Origin: an uncultured Spartobacteria bacterium
GTDB lineage: Bacteria > Verrucomicrobiota > Verrucomicrobiia > Chthoniobacterales > Terrimicrobiaceae
Reading direction: 5' to 3'
DNA: 64,000 bases
Assembly: GCA_937960895.1 (NCBI GenBank)
Contig: CALCJD010000109.1
Coordinates: 17,749 to 81,748, forward strand
Shown here: piece by piece, positions 1 to 9,400 of the stretch
How the letters are laid out: every line of letters begins with the position of its first letter
Position numbering within the stretch: position 1 is the stretch's first letter
Position numbers and translations under genes: made by a program
Notes under the pieces: model-generated
Databases searched by the model: none
Told to the model about the DNA's origin: nothing
The model's input: only the letters and a program-made list of their open reading frames with translations

Positions 1-75
1 CATGGAGGGAAAATTGACGTGCCTGGCAGTGGCGGAAGCGCACGGAATCGGGTACGCTCCGGTTCCCTTATCCGC

Positions 76-1347
76 ATGAGTCTCGCAGATCAGATCCTGG
101 AAATCGGTCAAAAAGCCCGCCGCGCCTCCCGCGCGCTGGCCATTTTGCCGGCCACAACCAAAAACGCCGTCCTCGACGGCATGGCGGACGCCTTGGTCGC
201 CCGCACGCCCGCCATCCTCGAAGCCAACGCCCGCGACATCGCCGGCGCCGAAGCGCACGGACTCTCCAAGGCCGCCATCGACCGCCTGCGCCTCACCGAG
301 GCCCGCCTGGCCGCCATGGCCGACGACGTCCGCGCCGTCGCCCGCCTCACCGACCCCGTGGGGGAGGTCATCACCGAATGGACCCGCCCGAACGGACTGC
401 GTATCGCCAAGGTGCGCGCCCCCATCGGCGTCATCGGCATCATCTACGAATCCCGGCCCAACGTGACCAGCGACGCCGCCGTGCTTTGCATCAAGACCGG
501 CAACGCCGTCATCCTCCGCGGCGGTTCGGAGGCCTTCCATTCCAACACCGCCATCGCCGACGCCCTCCAGGCCGGCGGGGCCTCGCGCGGACTGCCCGAT
601 GACGCCGTACAGCTCATTCCCACCACCGACCGTGACGCGGTCCGGCTGATGGCGGAGATGGACAAATACCTCGATCTCATCATTCCGCGCGGCGGCCGGT
701 CGCTCATCGAAACGGTGGTCCGTCACGCCCGCATGCCCGTCATCAAGCATTACCACGGCGTGTGCCATGTCTATGTCGACAACCGGGCCGACCTGCGGAT
801 GGCGGAAAAGATCGCCCTCAACGCCAAGGTCCAGCGGCCCGGCGTCTGCAATGCCATGGAGACGCTCCTCGTCCATCACGAGGTGGCGGAGGGATTCCTC
901 GCCCTGGCCGCGCCGGATTTTGCCCGGGCCGGGGTCGCCATCCACGCCGACGAGGCCGGATTCGAAATCCTGTCGCGCCTCAACTATCCGGCGCTCCACC
1001 GCGCCACCGAGGAGAGCTGGACCACCGAATACCTTGATCTCATCATGTCGCTCCGGGTCGTCCGGAACCTGGAGGAGGCCGTCGAGCACATCGAGCGTTA
1101 CGGTTCGCACCACAGCGACGCGATCATCACGAAGGATGCCGACACGGCGGAGCGTTTCCTCAACGAAGTCGACTCGGCCACGGTCTACTGGAACGCCTCG
1201 ACGCGTTTCACGGACGGCGGCCAGTTCGGATTCGGCGCCGAAATCGGCATCAGCACCGACAAGCTGCATGCCCGCGGGCCCATGGGACTCGAGGAACTGA
1301 CCACCTACAAATATCAGATCCGCGGGGACGGTCAGGTTCGCGAGTGA
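76..1347 (+). CDS. proA: Glutamate-5-semialdehyde dehydrogenase (gamma-glutamyl phosphate reductase)
   Basis: Catalyses the NADPH-dependent reduction of gamma-glutamyl phosphate to glutamate 5-semialdehyde, the second step of proline synthesis in the cytoplasm. The 423-residue protein has the full-length family architecture, with the aldehyde dehydrogenase-like catalytic Cys in the context QRPGVCNAMETLLVH and the conserved EIGIST and MGLEELTTYK segments near the C-terminus. I chose the ATG at 76 (MSLADQILEIG) over an in-frame upstream start at 19, because the extra 19 residues are low-complexity and not family-like. Another frame is open from the left edge to a TGA at 77-79, overlapping this ATG as ATGA. 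That would fit translational coupling to an upstream gene such as proB, but too little is visible to identify it. One base separates the stop from the next gene. Confidence 0.95.
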   Translation: MSLADQILEIGQKARRASRALAILPATTKNAVLDGMADALVARTPAILEANARDIAGAEAHGLSKAAIDRLRLTEARLAAMADDVRAVARLTDPVGEVITEWTRPNGLRIAKVRAPIGVIGIIYESRPNVTSDAAVLCIKTGNAVILRGGSEAFHSNTAIADALQAGGASRGLPDDAVQLIPTTDRDAVRLMAEMDKYLDLIIPRGGRSLIETVVRHARMPVIKHYHGVCHVYVDNRADLRMAEKIALNAKVQRPGVCNAMETLLVHHEVAEGFLALAAPDFARAGVAIHADEAGFEILSRLNYPALHRATEESWTTEYLDLIMSLRVVRNLEEAVEHIERYGSHHSDAIITKDADTAERFLNEVDSATVYWNASTRFTDGGQFGFGAEIGISTDKLHARGPMGLEELTTYKYQIRGDGQVRE

Positions 1348-1348
1348 C

Positions 1349-1621
1349 ATGAAGGCCACCCAGGTTTTCTACGAGGGACGCGTGCAGGGGGTGGGATTCC
1401 GCTATTCGGTGCGGCGCATTGCGACCGCCTACGAGGTCTGCGGCTGGGTGCGCAACCTTCCGGACGGCCGTGTGGAGCTTCAGGTGACCGGCGAACCCGA
1501 CGAGGTGAAGGCCTTTTTGGCGGACATCCGGGAAAGCTCGCTTGCCGGACACATCACGGCGGAGCAGACTTATTCCATCGACATCGACAAACCCTTCAAA
1601 GGCTTCCAGATTCTCCCATGA
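1349..1621 (+). CDS. acyP: Acylphosphatase
   Basis: Small 90-residue cytoplasmic enzyme of the acylphosphatase family, which hydrolyses carboxyl-phosphate bonds. The family signature is intact: GRVQGVGFRY contains the phosphate-binding loop and catalytic Arg, and GWVRNLPDGRVE contains the catalytic Asn. Length is normal for the family. It starts one base after proA, whose substrate is an acyl phosphate, although a functional link is only inference. The stop overlaps the start of the next gene as ATGA. Confidence 0.93.
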   Translation: MKATQVFYEGRVQGVGFRYSVRRIATAYEVCGWVRNLPDGRVELQVTGEPDEVKAFLADIRESSLAGHITAEQTYSIDIDKPFKGFQILP

Positions 1622-2469
1622 GCGCAGTTTCCATCACCGGCCTCACCAAACTTTATCCGGTCCCCATGCGGCGGCAGAAGGTCGTCGCCGTGAAGGATCT
1701 CAACCTCGAAGTCGCGGAAGGCGAGGTCTACGGTCTGCTGGGTCCGAACGGTTCGGGAAAAAGCACCACCCTGAAGATTCTCCTCGGACTGGTCACCCCG
1801 ACCCGCGGCGAAAGCAAAATCTTCGGGCAGGACAGCCGCGACTACCGCAGTCATGACAACGTCGGATTCCTTCCCGAAAACCCCTATTTTTACAAATACC
1901 TCACCGCCGAGGAAACCCTGCGCTTCTACGGAAAAATCTGCGGCCTGAAGGGACGCAAGCTGGAGGAACGCATCAGCGAACTGCTGGCCCTCGTCGGCAT
2001 GGAGGACGCCCGCCACCGCCGCGTCGGCGGCTATTCCAAGGGCATGCTCCAGCGCATCGGCCTGGCCCAGGCCCTCATTCAGGATCCCCGCCTGCTTGTC
2101 CTTGACGAGCCGACCGCCGGCGTCGATCCCCTCGGATCCCGGCAGATCCGCGATCTGATCCTGGAGCTGAAAAAACGCGGCAAAACCGTCCTTCTCACCT
2201 CCCACCTGCTTGAGCAGGTCCAGGAGGTCTGTGACCGCGTCGGCATCATGGCCCGCGGTGTGATGATGCGCGAGGGCCGCCTTGAGGATCTGGTCACGGT
2301 CGAAGGGCGCACCGAATACGTGGTGGAAAACGCCCCGCCGGAACTCGCCGGCAAGATCGAGGAATTGGTCAAAGCCTCCGGTGGAACCTTCGTGGAAGCC
2401 CGCAAGGCCCAGATGACCCTCGAAAGCGTGTTCCTCGCCGCCGCCGAGGAACATCACCGCCGGTCGTGA
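1618..2469 (+). CDS. ABC transporter ATP-binding protein
   Basis: A 283-residue ABC ATPase with Walker A GPNGSGKST near residue 42, signature YSKGMLQRIGLAQAL, Walker B LLVLDEPTAGVDP and an H-loop in LLTSHLLEQ. The overall type resembles the CcmA/NatA class that drives two-component exporters, with a C-terminal extension after the ATPase core. No permease gene is adjacent: the neighbours are acylphosphatase and bioD, both overlapping it. The membrane partner must therefore be encoded elsewhere, and the substrate cannot be assigned. Confidence 0.9.
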   Translation: MSAVSITGLTKLYPVPMRRQKVVAVKDLNLEVAEGEVYGLLGPNGSGKSTTLKILLGLVTPTRGESKIFGQDSRDYRSHDNVGFLPENPYFYKYLTAEETLRFYGKICGLKGRKLEERISELLALVGMEDARHRRVGGYSKGMLQRIGLAQALIQDPRLLVLDEPTAGVDPLGSRQIRDLILELKKRGKTVLLTSHLLEQVQEVCDRVGIMARGVMMREGRLEDLVTVEGRTEYVVENAPPELAGKIEELVKASGGTFVEARKAQMTLESVFLAAAEEHHRRS

Positions 2470-3089
2470 AATGTTTTGTCACCGGCACCGACACCGGTGT
2501 CGGAAAAACCTACGTCACCGCCCTGCTCACCCGGGCGCTGCGTGCAACCGGCCTCGATACGGTCGCCCTCAAGCCCATTTGCTGCGGTCCGCGCGATGAC
2601 GTCGACGCCCTCTGCGCGGCGTCCGAAAACGAACTCAGTCCCGACGAAACCAATCCCGTCTGGCTCCGGGCCCCCACGGCGCCGCTGGTGGCCGCCCGCC
2701 GCGAGAATGCCCGGGTCGATCTCGACGCGCTCGCCGAATGGTTTTCCCGAATCCGGAAAGGCCGTCGGTCCCTCCTGGTGGAAGGCGTGGGCGGCTGGGC
2801 CGTCCCGTTGGCTCCCGGCAAAACCTCCGCCGATCTCGCCGTCCTTTTCGGTCTGCCGGTGCTGGTGGTCATCGCCAACAAACTCGGCTGCCTGAATCAC
2901 ACCCTGCTCACGGTGGAAAGCCTCCGCGCCCGCGGTCTGACCTGCGCCGGTTTGATCCTCAACTCCCTTTCCCCCGACGATTCCCTCGCCGCACAAACCA
3001 ACCGCGAAATCCTGCAGGAATTTTGCGATGCTCCGATTTTGTTTGAGGTGCGGCCCGGTCAGACTTCCCTCCCCCTGGGCGTCGGATAA
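2466..3089 (+). CDS. bioD: ATP-dependent dethiobiotin synthetase
   Basis: Converts 7,8-diaminopelargonate, CO2 and ATP to dethiobiotin in biotin synthesis. The 207-residue protein opens with the BioD P-loop GTDTGVGKTYVTALL and has the conserved KPICCG and VEGVGGWAVPL segments. The start is a GTG at 2466 that overlaps the TGA of the ABC gene (GTGA), so translation is probably coupled. No other bio gene lies in the window. Confidence 0.92.
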   Translation: MKCFVTGTDTGVGKTYVTALLTRALRATGLDTVALKPICCGPRDDVDALCAASENELSPDETNPVWLRAPTAPLVAARRENARVDLDALAEWFSRIRKGRRSLLVEGVGGWAVPLAPGKTSADLAVLFGLPVLVVIANKLGCLNHTLLTVESLRARGLTCAGLILNSLSPDDSLAAQTNREILQEFCDAPILFEVRPGQTSLPLGVG

Positions 3090-3125
3090 GACCGCAGGGC
3101 CGGCCCGATCGAAATCCGGTTCCGC

Positions 3126-4148
3126 TCAGATCTCAAACCGGTCGACCCACTCGCGTTTTTCATGACAGCGGATCCGCAGGGTCATGGCGCCGGAGGGTTC
3201 GATTTCCAGCAGGGCGGAATGACTGCCGGGTGAGCGGTCGGGTTCAAGGGCGGAGATATTGAACTGGCGGAGATTCTGACCGTCGACGCCGTGCACGCGC
3301 TCCCACGGGTCGTCCTTGTTCCACACGAGGTCGCCGATGTGGGCGTGACCGTGCAAAGTCACCCGCACATTGGGCGGCAGGGGCAGCATGTGCGCCTGGA
3401 GGGGGGACGGTTTTTGTCCTCCCGGAAACGCGTAATGCGACGCCACGATCACCGGACCGTCCCACATTCCCAACCGGCGCGAAAGCCCGGCGTAGTGGTC
3501 CGGACCATACGGATACGCCTGTCCGTCCCGGACTCCGCCGTGCGTGGTCCACCAACCTCCGCCCGGATCGGCGTGGTCACCGAGAAAAACCACCAGGCAT
3601 TTTCCAAAGCGCCGCAAAAAATAAAAATCCTCGAGCCGTTCCTGAACATGCCAGCCCGGTTCCTTCCGGGCGGCCTCCCAGAGGGGCAGATGACAGACCC
3701 CCGTCTTGCGCCGGACATCCAGGTCATGGTTGCCGAGCAGGTAACACACCGGCGCCTGGCAGCGCCTGAGTTCACTGAGAAAGAGGGCGGTCACCTGATC
3801 CAGCAGTTCCCGGTCGGCACTCCGCAGGGCGTCCCCCAGACACCAGACGGCGTCCAGCGGAAGGTTCAGGCTCAGGATGTCATCGACCGCCCCCTGCAAA
3901 ACCTGACGGCCGCGTTCCGCGGTGGGTGGCTGAATGTCGGAGATCACCCAGGCCCTCAAGGGGCGGGAGCCGTCCGCCAGCTGCGGGATGTCTTCCCAGT
4001 TTGCGATGGAAACCAGGGCGTTCAAGAGGCAGGGCAAAGGGTTGAGCGCTTCATGGACAGAAATCCCATCGAAAAAAGAGGCCCGGCGGGAATCCGTCAA
4101 GTCCGGGATGGATGTTCCGGGGCACGGGAACACCAGGACGACCGGCAT
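3126..4148 (-). CDS. Calcineurin-like metallophosphoesterase
   Basis: A 340-residue protein with the five blocks of the calcineurin-like phosphoesterase fold: WVISDIQ, GDALRSAD, LLGNHDLDV, VASHYAF and LHGHAHIGD. The first block has D-x-Q where most family members have D-x-H, so one metal ligand may differ. About 60 residues precede the first motif and have no recognised domain. The ATG at 4148 is the only Met start, and a GTG further in cannot be excluded. It is divergent from malQ. Substrate unknown. Confidence 0.8.
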   Translation of the reverse strand: MPVVLVFPCPGTSIPDLTDSRRASFFDGISVHEALNPLPCLLNALVSIANWEDIPQLADGSRPLRAWVISDIQPPTAERGRQVLQGAVDDILSLNLPLDAVWCLGDALRSADRELLDQVTALFLSELRRCQAPVCYLLGNHDLDVRRKTGVCHLPLWEAARKEPGWHVQERLEDFYFLRRFGKCLVVFLGDHADPGGGWWTTHGGVRDGQAYPYGPDHYAGLSRRLGMWDGPVIVASHYAFPGGQKPSPLQAHMLPLPPNVRVTLHGHAHIGDLVWNKDDPWERVHGVDGQNLRQFNISALEPDRSPGSHSALLEIEPSGAMTLRIRCHEKREWVDRFEI

Positions 4149-4199
4149 TGCGGTCCGTCCCCCCGCCCCACCTCACCGCCCTCCCGGACCGACAAGAGG

Positions 4200-4228
4200 T
4201 TGTCAGAACCTGGGAAGCGTTGTAAGAC
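4200..4228 (+). promoter_or_regulatory. Candidate malQ promoter
   Basis: TTGTCA at 4200-4205 and TAAGAC at 4223-4228 are separated by exactly 17 bases. The -10 box is a weak match. If used, transcription would begin at or next to the GTG start of malQ at 4235, giving a leaderless or nearly leaderless message. Confidence 0.35.
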
Positions 4229-4234
4229 GCGCAG

Positions 4235-5941
4235 GTGCTTGATTTGAATCCGGAAAGGAAGCTGGCGGGGGTGCTGGCCCCCGTCTTCGCGCTGAGGGGC
4301 AGGAACGATCTGGGAATTGGCGATACGGAGGCGGTCAAGGAACTGATCTCGTGGTCCGCGCGTCAGGGCCTGCGGGTGGTGCAGGTGCTGCCCATCAATG
4401 AAACCGGCAGCGACAGCAGCCCCTACAACCTGCTCAGCGCCATGGCGATCGAACCGTCCACGCTGACAGTCACCCCGGAGGCTCTGCCGGATCTGCCGGC
4501 GGAGGATTTTGCCGCAATCACCGCCCGGGCCGACCTGGCCGCCCTCACCGAAGGACCGGTGAAATACGCCGCGGTGAAACAACTCAAGCGCGACCTGCTT
4601 TACGCGGCGTTCAAGAACTTCCGTTCGCGCGGCGGAGACCGGAAACGCGCGGAGGCCTTTGCAAAATTCGAACGGGAACATGCCGAGTGGCTCGCGGATT
4701 ACGCCCTGCATCGGGCGCTCGTGAGCTGGCATGAGGAATCGGAGGTTTCCGGGGAATGGCCCGCGGAACACCGCTCGCCCCGGGCCGCCCGGGAGTGGCT
4801 GGAGCAATTGAATCCCGCCGGCCGCCGCCGCATGCGCGACCTGATGCGTTTCCATGCCTATGTGCAATGGGTGGCCTACAGCCAATGGCACGGGGTGCGG
4901 AAACATGCGGAACGGGAAAACGTCGCCCTGATGGGGGACGTGCCCGTGGGGGTGAGCATTTACAGCACCGACGTGTGGAAGGAGCCGGAAATTTTTGACA
5001 CCGCCCGTTCCAGCGGCGCTCCGCCCGAAAAGGTGTTCAAGTCGGATCCCTTCACGGAAAAATGGGGGCAGAACTGGGGGTTTCCGCTGTACCATTGGGA
5101 ACGGATGGCCGGCGACAACTACGCCTGGTGGCGACTCCGCCTCCGGCTGTTGACAAGTGTCTTCCATCTGCTGCGCGTGGACCACGCCCTGGGGTTTTTC
5201 CGGGTCTACAGCTTCCCCTGGCGGCCGGAGGAAAACCCCAAATTCACCGACCTCAGCCCGGACGAGGCCCGCGCCCTCACCGGGGGCGAACTGCCGCATT
5301 TCGTCGATTACGACGACGACACCGACGAACACCGCGAGCACAACCGCCTCCACGGCGAGAGGTTGTTCAAAATGCTCCTCGAAGGCATCGGGCCGCACCG
5401 CCTCATCGCCGAGGATCTCGGCGAAGTCGCCCCCTACGTGCGTCCCACCCTCGAGGCCCTGCAAATTCCCGGCTTCAAGATTCCGCAATGGGAGCGGCGC
5501 TGGGACCGGCTCATTCCCGGATTCGAATATCCGCGCCTGAGCCTGGCCACCTACGCCACCCACGATCATGCCCCCATCAAGTCGTACTGGAACGACCTCA
5601 ACGCGGCCGCCCACTCGGAAAACAGTCAGGTGAGGGACGCCGCCATCCACAGCATGTGGGAGCTGGTGGATTTTTGCGGGCGTCCCGATTTCAAACTCCC
5701 CCAGCCCTTCTCTCCCGAGGTCCACGCCCTTCTGCTGCGGGGGCTTTTTTCCTGCAATTCCTGGCTGGCGGTGAACATGATCACCGATGTGTTCGGCACG
5801 GAGGAACGGTTTAATGTGCCCGGTTCGTCCGGGGACGCCAACTGGACCCAACGGATGCCCCCCATCGCCGAATGGGACACCTCTCACGCCGATTCCCTGG
5901 CCATTCTTCGTCAGGTCCTCGCGGAAACTGGACGCGTGTAA
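4235..5941 (+). CDS. malQ: 4-alpha-glucanotransferase (amylomaltase, GH77)
   Basis: Transfers alpha-1,4-glucan segments in maltodextrin or glycogen metabolism; cytoplasmic. The 568-residue sequence carries GH77 hallmarks in order: GDVPVGVSIYSTDVW, NWGFPLYHWERM, LLRVDHALGFFR with the nucleophile Asp, LIAEDLGEVAP with the acid/base Glu, and ATHDHAPIKSYW with the transition-state Asp. The start is a GTG at 4235, and the N-terminus KLAGVLAPVFALRG fits family members. It has no obvious operon partner. Confidence 0.93.
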   Translation: MLDLNPERKLAGVLAPVFALRGRNDLGIGDTEAVKELISWSARQGLRVVQVLPINETGSDSSPYNLLSAMAIEPSTLTVTPEALPDLPAEDFAAITARADLAALTEGPVKYAAVKQLKRDLLYAAFKNFRSRGGDRKRAEAFAKFEREHAEWLADYALHRALVSWHEESEVSGEWPAEHRSPRAAREWLEQLNPAGRRRMRDLMRFHAYVQWVAYSQWHGVRKHAERENVALMGDVPVGVSIYSTDVWKEPEIFDTARSSGAPPEKVFKSDPFTEKWGQNWGFPLYHWERMAGDNYAWWRLRLRLLTSVFHLLRVDHALGFFRVYSFPWRPEENPKFTDLSPDEARALTGGELPHFVDYDDDTDEHREHNRLHGERLFKMLLEGIGPHRLIAEDLGEVAPYVRPTLEALQIPGFKIPQWERRWDRLIPGFEYPRLSLATYATHDHAPIKSYWNDLNAAAHSENSQVRDAAIHSMWELVDFCGRPDFKLPQPFSPEVHALLLRGLFSCNSWLAVNMITDVFGTEERFNVPGSSGDANWTQRMPPIAEWDTSHADSLAILRQVLAETGRV

Positions 5942-5951
5942 AGGAGGGATA

Positions 5952-5966
5952 CCCCCAATTTGGGGG
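5952..5966 (+). terminator. Possible hairpin after malQ
   Basis: CCCCC (5952-5956), a five-base AT loop and GGGGG (5962-5966) lie 11 bases after the malQ stop. A T-rich tail is lacking, so intrinsic termination is only possible. TTGACG at 5969-5974 just after it could be a -35 element for the HU gene, but no good -10 follows. Confidence 0.3.
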
Positions 5967-6095
5967 GGTTGACGGCTCGTACAAAGTGCTTTACCTCTGT
6001 GCCTTATCGGCATCAACGAGCAATTTGGAGGAATCGGGCGGTCGCCGAGCGGCCCGAATCATGCTTACAAAAATCGGCACAACCCACAATACCCC

Positions 6096-6437
6096 ATGGC
6101 AAACCTCACAAAACGCGATCTGGTAATGCGGATCAGCAAGGAAACCGGACTCGTCCAGCAGGACGTGTTCGACGTCATCCAGAAAACCCTCGACTACATC
6201 ACTGACGCCCTCGCCCAGGGACAGGACGTGGAACTGCGCAACTTCGGTGTCTTTGAAGTGCGTCTCACGAAATCCCGGGTCGGACGCAATCCGCACAAGC
6301 CGGAAACCGACGTCCTCATCCCGGCGCGGGCCACGGTCAAGTTCAAGTCGGGCAAGGTGATGCGTCAACGCGTCCTCCTTCGGACGGAAAGCCTGAAAAA
6401 CGCGCAAAACCTCGAAAAAAACAGCGCAGCAGCCTGA
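6096..6437 (+). CDS. HU/IHF-family DNA-binding protein
   Basis: A 113-residue bacterial histone-like protein. The N-terminal helices (MANLTKRDLVMRISKETGL) and the beta-arm region VELRNFGVFEVR...GRNPHKPET are typical of the HU/IHF family; the arm is the DNA-intercalating element. It is about 20 residues longer than HU because of a polar tail (NAQNLEKNSAAA). I cannot decide between HU and IHF from this sequence alone. It lies 20 bases upstream of uvrA on the same strand. Confidence 0.92.
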   Translation: MANLTKRDLVMRISKETGLVQQDVFDVIQKTLDYITDALAQGQDVELRNFGVFEVRLTKSRVGRNPHKPETDVLIPARATVKFKSGKVMRQRVLLRTESLKNAQNLEKNSAAA

Positions 6438-6457
6438 GATTTGCATAAAGTAACGCG

Positions 6458-9400
6458 GTGTCTTCGTTCATCCGCGTTCTCGGCGCGCGCCAAAACAATC
6501 TTCAGGGAATCGATCTCGATCTGCCGCTTGGGCAGTTCATTGTCGTCACAGGTCCAAGCGGCAGCGGGAAATCCAGTCTCGCCTTCGACACGCTTTATGC
6601 CGAAGGCCAGCGGCGGTATGTTGAGACCTTCAGTCCGTACACGCGGCAGTTCATGGAACGCATGGACAAGCCGAAGGCGGACCTCATTGAAGGCATCCCG
6701 CCCGCCATCGCCATCGAGCAGGCCAACAATGTCCGGACCACCCGCTCAACGGTCGGCACGATCACCGAGATCAATGACTACCTGAAGTTGTTTTTCCCCC
6801 GCGCCGCGCGGGCGTTCTGCCCGTCCTGCGCGCGGGAGATCCGCACGGAAACCCCGGGGTCCATCGTGGACCACATCCTGGCGGAATGGCCGGGGCAACC
6901 CATCCTCATCACGTTCGGCATCCCGGTGCCGGCCAAAACGAAACCGGGGGATTTTTTTGATTTCCTTCGCAGCCAGGGATATCTGCGCGTCTGGCTGGAC
7001 GGCGCGGCCGTTCGGACGGACGAGGCCCCGCGCATCACCCGCCTGCCGGCGGTGGTTCCGGTCATTCAGGACCGCATCACCGTTTCCGTGCGGGAACGCG
7101 CGCGCCTCGCCGAAGCCGTGGAGTCGGCGCTGCGGTTCGGACAGGGAAAAATCACCGTCCATCATCCGGACTCGGGCGCCCACCACCCGTACTCCGGCGG
7201 CTGGCATTGCGCCCACTGCGACATTTCCATCCGTCCGCCCAGCCCGGGCCTCTTCACCTTCAACAACCCGCTCGGCGCCTGTCCGGAATGCCGCGGGTTC
7301 GGCCGCATCATCGGCATCGACTGGAACCGGGTGATGCCCGACCGCTCGCTCTCCCTCGCGGAGGGGGTGGTGAAGCCGTTCCAGAGCGGTCAGTCGAAGG
7401 AATGTCAGGCCGACCTGCTCAGGGCGGCGGCCCGCCGGGAGGTGGACGTGCATTGTCCGTTTGAGGAACTGCCCGAGGCGGACCAGAACTGGGTCATTCA
7501 TGGCGAGGGGACGCCGGACATGTCCGGCGACGAGCTCTGGCAGAACGGCCTGTGGTACGGCGTGAAGGGTTTTTTCCAGTGGCTTGAATCGAAGAGCTAC
7601 AAGATGCACGTGCGGGTCCTGCTGAGCCGTTACCGCAGCTACCAGCCGTGTCCGTCGTGCCACGGCGGACGGTTCCAGCCCGAGGCGCTCAACTACCGGC
7701 TGGAGCCCGCGCACAAAACGCTGCCGGAAATCGCCTCGACCGCGCTGCGGGATCTTCAGGGGGTGCTCGAGGACGTCCGGCTGCCGGACGGCGATCCGAG
7801 CGCGGTGCTCCTGCGCGACCAGATCCTGTCCCGCGTGCGGTACCTCAACGAGGTGGGGCTTGGGTATCTCACCCTCGACCGTCCGACCCGCACGCTTTCG
7901 GGCGGGGAGATCGAGCGGGTGAACCTCACCACCTGCCTCGGTGCGTCGCTGGTCAACACGCTCTTTGTGATGGACGAGCCCAGCGTGGGCCTGCATCCGC
8001 GCGACACCGCGCAGCTCGTCCGGATCATGCACGCCCTGCGCGACAAGGGAAACACCCTGGTTGTGGTCGAGCACGAGGAGGCCATCATCCGCTCCGCCGA
8101 CCATCTGGTGGACATCGGTCCGGGCCGCGGCAAGGACGGCGGACGGCTCATGTTCAGCGGACCGGCCGCGGAGATCAAAAACTCGCTCACGGCCCAGTAT
8201 CTGCACGGCGAAAAAACGATCCCCGTGCCCGCGAAACGGCGCCGTCCGAAGAATTTCCTCAGGCTGCGCGGGGTCCGGCACAACAACCTGCGGAATCTCG
8301 ACGCGGAAATCCCGCTCGACGTCTTCTGCTGCGTGACCGGTGTCTCCGGCTCGGGCAAGAGCTCGCTCATTCACGACGTGCTTTACCGCAACCTGGTCGG
8401 CGAGGCGCCGGACGAACATGACGCCCCCGGCTTCTGCCGTTCCATCACGGGCGACGAGGATCTCGGCGAAATCATCATGGTCGATCAGTCGCCGCTGGCC
8501 CGCAGTCCGCGCTCGACCCCCGCCGTGTACATCGGCGTTTACGACGGCGTGCGCGAACTCTTCGGCACGCAGCCGGAGGCGCTGGCCGCCGGACTGTCCC
8601 CGTCGTCGTTTTCCTTCAACGCCGGCGACGGACGCTGCGAACGCTGCACGGGTCTGGGCTACGAGAAGGTCGAAATGCAGTTTCTCAGCGACCTGTATCT
8701 GCGCTGCCCGGAATGCGAGGGCAAACGGTTCCGTCCTCACGTGCTGCAGATCCGCGTGCGCGGCAAATCGATTCACGACGTTCTGGAAATGACCGCGCGC
8801 GAGGCGCTCGAATTTTTCCGGGACCATCCGCGCATCACCGGCCCGCTGCAACTGCTGGCGGACGTCGGCCTCGATTATCTGCGCCTCGGCCAGCCGGTCA
8901 ATGCGCTGAGCGGCGGCGAATCCCAGCGCCTCAAGCTCGCCGCCCATCTCGCGGAGAAGCGCGAGACCGGCGCGCTGTTGATTTTCGACGAACCGACCAC
9001 CGGCCTGCATTTCGACGACGTGGCCCAGCTGCTCAGGGTCTTCCAGCGCCTCGTCGACGAAGGCAACAGCCTCATTGTCATCGAGCACAACCTGGAGGTC
9101 ATCAAGAGCGCCGACTGGCTCATCGACCTCGGCCCCGAAGCCGGCGACCAGGGCGGCCGGATCGTGGCCGCGGGCACGCCCGAGGCGGTGGCGAAGAACC
9201 CGGATTCGCTCACGGGAAAATTCCTCGCCCCGGTCCTGAAGGGATCCCGGTCCGCGCTCAAAGGAGCGGCGTCCCAAAAGGCGGAATCCCGGGACCGGCG
9301 CCCGGAGACCCGTGCCATCGCCGTCCGCGGCGCCCGCGAACACAATCTCAAGAACATCTCCGTCGAAATCCCGCGCGAGAAGATGGTCGTGGTGACCGGC

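Noticed and set aside
3126..6095. Maltose/glycogen operon around malQ
   Set aside because: Neighbours are a phosphoesterase and an HU-like gene on other transcripts; no other glycan enzyme is present.
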